Origin: Desulfobacteraceae bacterium
GTDB taxonomy: Bacteria > Desulfobacterota > Desulfobacteria > Desulfobacterales > SURF-15
Length of the DNA stretch: 15,212 nucleotides
Direction: 5' to 3'
Assembly (NCBI GenBank): GCA_003599475.1
Contig: QZKK01000206.1
Span: 1-15,212, forward strand
Shown: one piece after another, positions 1 to 9,737 of the stretch
Layout: the number at the start of each line of letters is the position of its first letter
Numbering within the stretch: position 1 is the first letter of the stretch
The notes under the pieces: model-generated
The model's input: the letters and a program-made list of their open reading frames with translations, nothing else
Databases searched by the model: none
What the model was told of the DNA's origin: nothing
Position numbers and translations under genes: made by a program

Positions 1-37
1 GATCTCTTTTCAACTCGTGCCCAGAATCATCGCCCGA

Positions 38-1045
38 TCATACGTCAGAGCCTGATCCGATCCTCAGGACGATCTTTCCGAAATGGCGATTCTCCTCCAT
101 CGTACGGTGGGCGTCTGCAACCTGCTCCATGGGAAACGTCTTGTAGATCACGGGCACGATCGATCGATCTGAAAACCCGGGCAGAACAGCCAGGCTGAAG
201 CGCGATACGATTTGCGCCTTCTCTTTCACCGGCCGCGCACGGAGAACGGAGCCGATGATCCTCTGCCTTTTGATCATCAGGCGGGCCAGATTGATTTCCG
301 CAGCCGCACCCCCCATGACCCCGATGACGACGAGCCTGCCGCCGACGGCAAGCGCCTTCAGATTCCGCTCCAGATAACCGGCCCCGACATGATCCAGAAT
401 CTGATCGACGCCATGATTATCCGTATAGTCCCGAATCCGCTGCACGAAATCTTCTTCTTTGTAATCGATGGCCAGATCTGCGCCCATCTCTTTCAGGCGC
501 CCCACTTTGCCACCGGATGCAGTCAGAATGACCTTTGAGCCCGGCAGGAGGGTTTTGCATAACTGCAGGGCGGCGGTTCCCACCCCTCCGCCGCCGCCGT
601 GCACCAGAAGGGACTCGGAATCCTTGAATCCTCCAACCATAAAGATGTTTAAATAGGCGGTAATATAGGCTTCGCAGAAGCATGCGGCCTCTTCGAAGGT
701 TACCGAATCCGGAATCGCAATCAGATGATCTGCATAGGATGCGGCATATTCCGCGTATCCGCCCCCGGAAACCAGGGACATGACTCTGTCGCCGGGTTTC
801 CACCCGGAAACCGCAGGACCAATGGCTTGGATCGTGCCGGCTACTTCGAGGCCGAGAATCTGCGATTCTCCGGGAGGTGGAGGGTAGTTCCCCCGCCGCT
901 GGTGGATGTCTGCACGGTTGATGGAGGTCGCCTCCACCCGGATCCGGACCTGCCCGGCTTTCAATGCAGGGAGTTGCGTCTCCTCTATTTTGAGCACCTC
1001 CGGCTCTCCGTACCCATCCGAAATGACGGCTCTCATCGTTTTCAT
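38..1045 (-). CDS. NAD(P)H:quinone oxidoreductase, zinc-free MDR family (PIG3/QOR-like)
   Basis: A 335-residue cytosolic medium-chain dehydrogenase/reductase that probably moves hydride from NADPH to a quinone or enone. The N-terminal GroES-like domain (about residues 1-125) carries the NRADIHQRRGNYPPPPG and ILGLEVAG signatures typical of the PIG3/QOR branch. The Rossmann domain has a glycine-rich nucleotide loop at about 149-157 (HGGGGGVGTA) and a second conserved stretch near 235-246 (GGRLVVIGVMGG). The cysteine-rich structural zinc lobe and the catalytic zinc ligands of alcohol dehydrogenases are missing, so a zinc alcohol dehydrogenase is unlikely. Length is normal for the family. The start at 1045 is favoured by an AGGTGA-like site seven bases upstream; a second ATG at 1036 would give the more usual MRAV start. 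It lies 174 bp behind the helicase gene on the same strand and no functional link is visible. The family is certain, the substrate is not. Confidence 0.88.
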   Translation of the reverse strand: MKTMRAVISDGYGEPEVLKIEETQLPALKAGQVRIRVEATSINRADIHQRRGNYPPPPGESQILGLEVAGTIQAIGPAVSGWKPGDRVMSLVSGGGYAEYAASYADHLIAIPDSVTFEEAACFCEAYITAYLNIFMVGGFKDSESLLVHGGGGGVGTAALQLCKTLLPGSKVILTASGGKVGRLKEMGADLAIDYKEEDFVQRIRDYTDNHGVDQILDHVGAGYLERNLKALAVGGRLVVIGVMGGAAAEINLARLMIKRQRIIGSVLRARPVKEKAQIVSRFSLAVLPGFSDRSIVPVIYKTFPMEQVADAHRTMEENRHFGKIVLRIGSGSDV

Positions 1046-1219
1046 CTCTAAGTCACCTGACCTTTCTGCCGAAGGAAGATTACATCACCGGTTCGAGTTT
1101 CTGGATGGACCCCTTTTCGCTCTTCCTAAGATACCCTAAGATACCAAAAGATCCTTGAAAGGAAAATGCGCTTCGATCGCCCTTCTGGGAAAAACGCGGG
1201 AGCCGCTTCGTGGAAATAT
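1046..1219. other. Intergenic region with weak hairpin and tandem 10-bp repeat
   Basis: Spacer between two minus-strand genes. Next to the helicase stop is a small GC hairpin (GCGG at 1196-1199, CCGC at 1203-1206), followed on the minus strand by five Ts (1190-1194). This is a possible but weak intrinsic terminator. An exact tandem duplication of CCTAAGATAC occupies 1125-1134 and 1135-1144. Read on the minus strand it gives two TATCTT boxes ten bases apart that could act as -10 elements for the oxidoreductase. I see no gene here. Confidence 0.4.
1125..1144. repeat. Exact tandem 10-bp duplication
   Basis: CCTAAGATAC occurs twice head to tail with no mismatch, and a third degraded copy may follow (AAAGATCC at 1147-1154). 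It lies upstream of the oxidoreductase gene. On the minus strand each unit contains TATCTT, which is -10-like. Confidence 0.75.
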
Positions 1220-4200
1220 TTAAAAAAGCTCAAGCTGCATCGGCTTCTCTTTTTTATGTTTTTTTATCTCCTCCTGCAGATGGTTCCGCAGACGATGCTC
1301 GATATCGGCGACAAACGGTGAAAGGGTCCGGGCTAAACTCTTTCCGTACAGACTTCTCCGCTCCGCCCGGGTCAGGAAAAGCTGCTCCCTGGCCCGGGTC
1401 ATCGCCACATACAGAAGCCTTCTTTCCTCCTCCGGGTCGCATTCGAAATGATTCAGAGGGATAAAGCCGTCCTCGCAGCCGACGATAAAAACGATCGCAA
1501 ACTCGAGCCCCTTGGAAGCGTGCATGGTCATCAGCGATACCCGCTGGACGCAGGGATCGTAGATATCGGTATCGGTTAAAAACGACATCTCCGCAAAAAA
1601 CACCCGGCTGTTTGCGCCGGCTCTTTTGGACAGATCCAGCAGACGGGAAAACGCTTTTTCCGAATGCGGGTTCTCCTGGAGGGGGGTTCGAAGCGAAGGG
1701 TGATCAAAGAGGCAGCGGAGCTTTTCTTCAACAGAAAGATTCTTTACAGCCGCCTTGAGGCGATCCAGCCAGACCAGGAAATCAAACATTTTCTGCTGCC
1801 CGCCGAGAGACATTCCCGGTACCGGTGTCCTTCTTATCTGCCGAAGCGCCGAAGACAATGGGAATCGGTTACGATACCCCCAGGATTTGAAGCGATCGAG
1901 CGTTCTTTTGCCGACCCCGTGTGCGGTTAAAGCAGCGAAGGCTTCGAGATCCGAGTATGTACCCTTTTCTTCCACGAGCTTGAACAGCGATATCCCTTCG
2001 AAGACCCCGGGAGCGTGCAGAATCTTTTCTTTGCTGACGATCTGGTAGGGAATGCCGGTTTTTTCGAACGCTTCCGAAATGAGATCGCCCTGAGCGGCGG
2101 TTCGAAACAGGATCGCGATATCGGCAAAGCTCCACTGCTTTTGAAAATCGGCATGGTCCACCCGGCCGGAATCGATGGAATGGTAGCCGGTTCCCCCCAC
2201 CAGTTTTTCAACGGTACGGGCCACCGAAACCGCCTCTGCCTTTCCGGACGAAAATTCGCATACCTGAATCTTTTCGATTCCATCGATCACCGAATAGACA
2301 TCCGAATGGAGGCCGGCACCGGCCGCAGTATCGATCCGTTGGCGTCGATTCCCCCGTATGACTTGAAGGCAGCATTCGAGAATGGTTTTTGTCGATCGGT
2401 AATTTCGTTTCAGGTGAATGATCCGTGCATCCGGGTAGTCTTCGATAAATCTTTTAAAATAGCCGACATCCGAGCCTCTGAACCCATAGATGGATTGATC
2501 CGGATCCCCGATCGCGAACAGGTTTTTGCCGGGAGGGGAAAGGGCTCTGATAAGCGTATACTGTGCGTGGTTCAAATCCTGGTATTCATCGACGAAGATG
2601 TACCTGAACCGATCCTGGCATCGTTTGAGAAGGATCGGGTCCTTCTTGAAGCGGCTGATGACCATAAACAGGAGGTCTTCATAATCGCAGTTCTCTTCGA
2701 TGGAGAGAATGCTCTGATAGGCGCCGTAAACCGCTTGAAATTCACGTTCTGAAATTTTTTCCGATCGATCGAGCGGGTCGTGAGGGGATTTGAACCGTTG
2801 TTTCGCGGATGCGATCTGCCGCAGAAGATCTTCCGGAGATAAATTCAGCGCGACTCCGGTTTGTTTTATCTGGCGAATTGCATCCCTCACGGCGGCAAGT
2901 TGCCCTTTTTCGTCTAAAATTTCGGGCGTTTGATCCCCTTCCAGTTCCCTGATCAGGGTATGGCAGAGCGCGTGAAAGGTGGCTACGCTGGGCAGGTGCC
3001 GCTTTCCGTCCAAGAGACCCAAGAGACGTTGACGCATCTCTTCCGCCGCTTTGTGCGTAAAGGTGACAGCCAGGATCTGTTGGGCGGGGACTTTTTTTTC
3101 CGATATCAGATAAGCAATCCGTTCCGTCAATGTACGTGTTTTCCCGGTACCCGGCCCTGCCACGACAAGTGCCGGCCCCCCCGGATGGCAAACCGCATCC
3201 CGCTGCTCCGGATTCAACGCAATGGAAGAAGGCGCACTTTCCACCTTCTCTTTTTTCTTCAGGGGCAGCGGTACCGTTTGAAACACAGCATCGAATCTTT
3301 CCGACGAATGGATTTCAGGATTCAGGTGAAACAGCGACTTTTGACCCAATAAATGCTTCCGTTCTCCCTCCGTAAAGAGATGAATTTTTCCGTATTCGCC
3401 GTCATATCCGGGAGCGGTTGTCACTGCTTTTCTGCGCATTCGCCCGATGGCTTCACTGAGAAGCGGGATTCCGGACTCTTCGATCATCGACAGGGGAAGC
3501 CTTTGAAGAATATCGAACTCCGAGCCCAGCCGATGGCTCAATTTACGGTAATTCTCTTCGACCCTCTTGGATTTGGCTCCTGTATTGAATATTTCGGAAA
3601 GGATCTCCGCCAAGGGAATCAAACTGTAAAAAGGGTGATACCTCTCGGGCCTTCCGCCTTCCGGACGAAGCGCTAAAGTCTCCACCCGATAGAGCACCCC
3701 CAGGGTGATCGGCTTTCCGCAGACCGGGCAGAGCCCGCCTTTTTCTTTGGAAACGGAAGGATCTTGACAGACTCCGCAATGACGATGCCCGTCGAAGTGG
3801 TATTTCCCTTCCTGAGGATAGAATTCGACGGTTCCCAGGAATCGATCCGGATCCCCCTTCTGCAATGCCTCCATAATCGATCGATAGTTCATATCCGTAC
3901 GAAACAGATTCGCCTCTCTTCCGATATTGGCCGGAGAGTGCGCATCCGAATTCGATATGAGGGTGAACCGGTCCAGAGCGGGTACCCGCCAGTTCATCGG
4001 CGGATCCGATGAAAGCCCGGTCTCCACTGCGAAAATATGGGGCGTCAAATCTTCGAAGCATTCCTCTATGGAATCGAACCCGGATTTGGACCCGAGCAGT
4101 GAAAACCAGGGTGTCCAGATATGGGCCGGAATCAAAAAGGCTTGTTCCGATTTTTCGAGTACGATCTCCAGCAGGTCCCTGGCATCCAGTCCCAGAATGG

Positions 4201-4612
4201 GTCTCCCGTCGGATGTAATATTTCCGATTGCGCCCAGGGAAAGCCTCAGGCGTTCTGCTGTCTCCAAATCGGGAACAAAAACCAGATTGTGGTTTTTTCG
4301 CGTCCGGTCCCCTTTTTTATAGATGTTGCTGATTTCGGTCGTCAGGATGAAACGGACCGTGGAACGGCATGCAGGAGGTATTTTTTCATCACAAAGATCC
4401 GAAAGATCCTTCCGTAGTTTGAAAAGACCTTCTTCGGCGGGAATCAGTTTATCTTTGATTTCTGCGAACCATCCGGGGTGTGCAAAATCCCCCGTGCCTA
4501 CGACGGAAACCCCCTTGAGCTGAGCCGAAATATGGAGGTTCTCCAGATCGAGGGTTCTTGCTGTGGCTCTCGAATATCTGGAATGGATATGAAAATCGGC
4601 TACAAATTCCAT
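1220..4612 (-). CDS. Endonuclease Q-like PHP nuclease fused to UvrD/PcrA-type SF1 helicase
   Basis: A DNA-repair fusion of 1130 residues. Residues 1-415 match the endonuclease Q family: a PHP metal site (DFHIH with H8 and H10, TGD at 40-42, NSDAH at 221-225), a four-cysteine zinc finger (C279, C282, C295, C298) and the family-type APGYDGEYGKIHLF segment at 400-413. EndoQ proteins nick DNA 5' of deaminated bases. Residues 465-1118 form a complete SF1A helicase: Walker A GPGTGKT (486-492), VDEYQDL (674-680), GDPDQSIYGFRGSD (702-715), LKRNYRST (734-741), a TMHASKGLEF motif and a VAMTRAREQLF motif near the C-terminus. The last residues are QLELF, a bacterial sliding-clamp-binding type motif. The ATG at 4612 has only a weak G-run three bases upstream. 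It is divergent from an RdgC-like gene. I infer that it nicks at deaminated bases and unwinds from the nick. Domain calls are firm; substrate is by homology. Confidence 0.9.
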   Translation of the reverse strand: MEFVADFHIHSRYSRATARTLDLENLHISAQLKGVSVVGTGDFAHPGWFAEIKDKLIPAEEGLFKLRKDLSDLCDEKIPPACRSTVRFILTTEISNIYKKGDRTRKNHNLVFVPDLETAERLRLSLGAIGNITSDGRPILGLDARDLLEIVLEKSEQAFLIPAHIWTPWFSLLGSKSGFDSIEECFEDLTPHIFAVETGLSSDPPMNWRVPALDRFTLISNSDAHSPANIGREANLFRTDMNYRSIMEALQKGDPDRFLGTVEFYPQEGKYHFDGHRHCGVCQDPSVSKEKGGLCPVCGKPITLGVLYRVETLALRPEGGRPERYHPFYSLIPLAEILSEIFNTGAKSKRVEENYRKLSHRLGSEFDILQRLPLSMIEESGIPLLSEAIGRMRRKAVTTAPGYDGEYGKIHLFTEGERKHLLGQKSLFHLNPEIHSSERFDAVFQTVPLPLKKKEKVESAPSSIALNPEQRDAVCHPGGPALVVAGPGTGKTRTLTERIAYLISEKKVPAQQILAVTFTHKAAEEMRQRLLGLLDGKRHLPSVATFHALCHTLIRELEGDQTPEILDEKGQLAAVRDAIRQIKQTGVALNLSPEDLLRQIASAKQRFKSPHDPLDRSEKISEREFQAVYGAYQSILSIEENCDYEDLLFMVISRFKKDPILLKRCQDRFRYIFVDEYQDLNHAQYTLIRALSPPGKNLFAIGDPDQSIYGFRGSDVGYFKRFIEDYPDARIIHLKRNYRSTKTILECCLQVIRGNRRQRIDTAAGAGLHSDVYSVIDGIEKIQVCEFSSGKAEAVSVARTVEKLVGGTGYHSIDSGRVDHADFQKQWSFADIAILFRTAAQGDLISEAFEKTGIPYQIVSKEKILHAPGVFEGISLFKLVEEKGTYSDLEAFAALTAHGVGKRTLDRFKSWGYRNRFPLSSALRQIRRTPVPGMSLGGQQKMFDFLVWLDRLKAAVKNLSVEEKLRCLFDHPSLRTPLQENPHSEKAFSRLLDLSKRAGANSRVFFAEMSFLTDTDIYDPCVQRVSLMTMHASKGLEFAIVFIVGCEDGFIPLNHFECDPEEERRLLYVAMTRAREQLFLTRAERRSLYGKSLARTLSPFVADIEHRLRNHLQEEIKKHKKEKPMQLELF
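1223..1237 (-). other. C-terminal QLELF clamp-binding-type motif codons
   Basis: The last five codons before the TAA of the EndoQ-helicase encode Q-L-E-L-F. The bacterial beta-clamp interaction consensus is QL(S/D)LF, and such motifs often sit at the extreme C-terminus behind a flexible tail. Here the preceding residues are lysine- and glutamate-rich (HLQEEIKKHKKEKPM), which fits a flexible tether. Clamp binding is an inference from the motif. Confidence 0.6.
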
Positions 4613-4631
4613 GAACCCCCGCGAAGCGCAA

Positions 4632-4655
4632 GACGCGGTGACACGGGGACGCGGA
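4632..4655. repeat. Degenerate 8-bp tandem repeat GACRCGGN x3
   Basis: GACGCGGT, GACACGGG and GACGCGGA follow each other without gaps, then GAAA. I recall similar GC-rich tandem motifs scattered between genes in Desulfobacterota assemblies, so this may be a genome-wide dispersed repeat; that is recollection, not something the window proves. Confidence 0.55.
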
Positions 4656-4695
4656 GAAATTCATAATAACCCGCAACCCGCATCAAAAGATTTTC

Positions 4696-4724
4696 TTGTA
4701 TTTAAACGCTTAATCCGCTATATG
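4696..4724 (+). promoter_or_regulatory. Candidate sigma70-type promoter for the rdgC-like gene
   Basis: TTGTAT at 4696-4701 and TATATG at 4719-4724 are separated by exactly 17 bp inside an AT-rich stretch. This would place the transcript start near 4731 and give a leader of about 40 nt. A second -10-like box (TACTAT, 4748-4753) lies closer to the ATG and would give an almost leaderless mRNA, but it has no good -35. Confidence 0.35.
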
Positions 4725-4769
4725 CAATACATTTATTCCTGATTACATACTATATGTTGTGCTTATAAA

Positions 4770-5384
4770 ATGGGAATTCTATCCTCAACAGCCTCGATCG
4801 TCCGTTACCGCGTCAGCGGTAAGGTCGATCCGCCCGTCAACCCTTTTGTCGAAAAGGGTTTGGTGGAAAACACGATTTCGGATGCAGACGAGGGAGCCGC
4901 GGCAAAGAGAGTCGGTTGGACATCTTTTCAGGCTCCCTTTCAGCCCGATTTCAGCGGATCCAATTTCTCCTTGGGCGCCTATTTCATCTTCTCTCTCCGG
5001 ATCGATCGAAAGGTGCTTCCTCAGAAGGTGATTCAGAAGCACGTTTCCATAGAAACGGCAAAACGCCTGAAAAAAAGCGGGCGGGAATTCTTGTCCGCAA
5101 ACGAAAAGAAGATGATCAAAGACCATGTGATCAATCTGCTCAACCTTCGAATCCCGTCGACCCCGCACCTCCATGACGTGATATGGGATCATCAGGACCA
5201 AACGGTCTGGTTCTTCAGCACGATCAAAAGTGCCAATGAAGATCTGGAAACTCTTTTTTTCAAATCATTCAAGTTATCCCTGATCCGGCTGTTTCCCTAT
5301 ACGGTTGCGGATCTTGCAGTCGGGCTGTCGGATGGACAGAAGGATGTCCTATCCAAGATCTCACCGACTGTCTTTGGGGGTTGA
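4770..5384 (+). CDS. RdgC-like protein, N-terminal half (recombination-associated DNA-binding family)
   Basis: A 204-residue protein that resembles the N-terminal portion of RdgC, a ring-forming DNA-binding protein that limits RecA-mediated recombination in E. coli. Landmarks: the opening MGILSSTASIVRYRV, a WTSFQAPF segment (about 50-57), FSLRIDRKVLPQKVIQKHV (about 74-92) matching the RxExKILPxxVI region, an NEKKMIKDHVINLLNLRIP helix, and the SLIRLFPYT segment. E. coli RdgC has 303 residues, so this product is short and ends just before the missing C-terminal region, which seems to be encoded by the next gene. The ATG at 4770 fits the family start, yet no Shine-Dalgarno sequence precedes it and the upstream bases are TTATAAA. 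Two hairpins (4805-4822 and 4839-4860) lie in the first 30 codons. It is head to head with the EndoQ-helicase gene, so both could be part of a DNA-repair neighbourhood. Family assignment is from memory of motifs, not a search. Confidence 0.72.
   Translation: MGILSSTASIVRYRVSGKVDPPVNPFVEKGLVENTISDADEGAAAKRVGWTSFQAPFQPDFSGSNFSLGAYFIFSLRIDRKVLPQKVIQKHVSIETAKRLKKSGREFLSANEKKMIKDHVINLLNLRIPSTPHLHDVIWDHQDQTVWFFSTIKSANEDLETLFFKSFKLSLIRLFPYTVADLAVGLSDGQKDVLSKISPTVFGG
4805..4822 (+). other. Hairpin near the start of the rdgC-like gene (7-bp stem)
   Basis: TTACCGC (4805-4811) and GCGGTAA (4816-4822) pair perfectly around the four-base loop GTCA. It covers codons 12-18 of the gene, 35 nt after the ATG. 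Confidence 0.5.
4839..4860 (+). other. Second hairpin near the start of the rdgC-like gene (9-bp stem)
   Basis: AACCCTTTT (4839-4847) and AAAAGGGTT (4852-4860) pair perfectly around the loop GTCG. Together with the preceding hairpin it gives two stem-loops 16 bases apart in the first 30 codons. Confidence 0.55.
5376..5380 (+). promoter_or_regulatory. GGGGG ribosome binding site / homopolymer at RdgC-like gene junction
   Basis: Five Gs lie at the end of the first RdgC-like gene, six bases before the ATG at 5387 of the second. They could serve as its Shine-Dalgarno sequence. The same run is where a single additional base would fuse both reading frames. Confidence 0.5.
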
Positions 5385-5386
5385 TC

Positions 5387-5911
5387 ATGCTGGATGTATC
5401 CGAATCCTTTAACCGCTACCGGTTTCTAGGTCATGAGTTTCTTACCTGGCTGTGGTTTTTGATGGAAAAAGATTCAAGCCGACTGAAAGACATGGTCCCG
5501 GACATGGATTTGATTCGAATCGGGAATCAGATCCGACTGGAAAACAACCGGAGCCGGGCGCCTGAAACCATCACCATCCAAGGGGATGAAGCCGGACTGG
5601 AGGAAGGAATCCTGGCTTTGAGAAAAGGAGCCGTGGTTACTGAAATAAACATCGCATGTGAAATGGGGGCGCATCTTTGGCAGTTTACCCTGAAGGGGGA
5701 GAGCTTGAATCTATCCAACATAAAGACCCCTCCCACCGGACCCATCGAAGAAAAATCAGATTTTGAAGGGAAAATATTGGAAAAAATTCATCTGTTCTCG
5801 CAGATCGTCCAGCTTGTGGACAGGCTCTATCAGAATTTTTTGAAGATAAGGTTGTCTCCGGAGTGGAGCCAGAAGCTGGTTCCCGAGATAAATGGTTGGA
5901 TACATTCATGA
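5387..5911 (+). CDS. RdgC-like protein, C-terminal half
   Basis: A 174-residue protein without signal peptide or membrane segment. I read it as the C-terminal portion of an RdgC-type protein: an FLGHEFLTWLWF segment at residues 13-24, a basic/polar middle, and a segment near 60-110 with GDEAGLEEGILALRKGAVV followed by alternating strands (LWQFTLKGESLNLSNIKTP), comparable in layout to the GKAVTKLAL...LKRLKF part of E. coli RdgC. The C-terminus is predicted helical (EKIHLFSQIVQLVDRLYQNFLKIRL). The ATG at 5387 lies two bases after the upstream stop, in the -1 frame, with GGGGG six bases ahead; an in-frame TTG at 5381 is less attractive. The arrangement suggests translational coupling of a two-subunit RdgC, or a recent split of one gene. 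Less certain than the N-terminal half; a stand-alone hypothetical protein remains possible. Confidence 0.6.
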   Translation: MLDVSESFNRYRFLGHEFLTWLWFLMEKDSSRLKDMVPDMDLIRIGNQIRLENNRSRAPETITIQGDEAGLEEGILALRKGAVVTEINIACEMGAHLWQFTLKGESLNLSNIKTPPTGPIEEKSDFEGKILEKIHLFSQIVQLVDRLYQNFLKIRLSPEWSQKLVPEINGWIHS

Positions 5912-6024
5912 ATGATCGGTTTTCGACAGCCGTGGAATCTTTTCTCCGATCTTCGATGAAATCGGATGAGAAATTGAAAAGGTTTCTCATATTTTGTCGA
6001 TATCTTCGCCTTTCATTGACATAA
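5908..6024 (+). CDS. Possible 38-residue small protein, translationally coupled
   Basis: An ATG at 5908 overlaps the stop of the preceding gene in the ATGA pattern and opens a 38-codon frame ending in TAA at 6022-6024. The product is basic, with N-terminal MNDRFSTAVESF and C-terminal FCRYLRLSLT, and has one cysteine; I recognise no family. A GGTTGGA-like sequence at 5894-5900 is a weak ribosome site. The ATGA overlap is the main argument for it. It could equally be noncoding sequence at the end of the operon. Confidence 0.25.
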   Translation: MNDRFSTAVESFLRSSMKSDEKLKRFLIFCRYLRLSLT

Positions 6025-6041
6025 ATGCCGAACCGGTTCAG

Positions 6042-6067
6042 AAGGCCTGTCTTTTTCTACAGGCCTT
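6042..6067 (+). terminator. Perfect 9-bp stem-loop after the rdgC-like genes
   Basis: AAGGCCTGT (6042-6050) and ACAGGCCTT (6059-6067) form an uninterrupted stem with loop CTTTTTCT. A run of seven Ts follows only at 6087-6093, about 20 bases later, so it is not a textbook intrinsic terminator. It separates the rdgC-like genes from the dnaN leader and most likely ends or trims the upstream transcript. Confidence 0.4.
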
Positions 6068-6080
6068 GTGTCACGGGTAC

Positions 6081-6180
6081 TTGCAATTTTTTTAATGATA
6101 TGAAACAATTAAAAACTTATTGGAGTTATGAACACCCCTTATTTATTTACTCTTATTCTATAAACTATAAATAAAATAAA
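6081..6180 (+). promoter_or_regulatory. AT-rich leader and promoter region of dnaN
   Basis: About 100 bp that are strikingly AT-rich compared with the coding DNA on both sides. It includes T7 at 6087-6093, TATAAAC/TATAAAT as a 7-bp tandem pair (6159-6172) and A-rich ends. The TATAAA boxes could be -10 elements, but no good -35 stands 16-18 bp upstream. A single TTATGAACA at 6126-6134 differs from the DnaA-box consensus at two positions. It surely contains the dnaN operon promoter; use as a replication origin is not supported by one poor box. Confidence 0.5.
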
Positions 6181-6192
6181 GGGAAAAAAAGC

Positions 6193-9737
<3,545 letters not shown>

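Larger units (their letters stand above)
4613..4769. promoter_or_regulatory. Divergent intergenic region between EndoQ-helicase and rdgC-like genes
   Basis: The half next to the helicase gene is GC-rich and repetitive: three 8-bp units of the form GACRCGGN (4632-4655) and two CCCGCA copies (4670-4681). The half next to the rdgC-like gene (about 4682-4769) is AT-rich and holds its likely promoter. I see no convincing promoter for the helicase and no small gene. Confidence 0.5.

Noticed and set aside
2015..2752. A 245-codon plus-strand frame opposite the helicase
   Set aside because: It lies entirely antisense to conserved helicase motifs, has no recognisable domain and no ribosome site; it is a shadow of the codon pattern.
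6081..6180. Chromosomal replication origin
   Set aside because: AT-rich and next to dnaN, but only one DnaA-box-like site with two mismatches and no dnaA gene; kept only as something to check.
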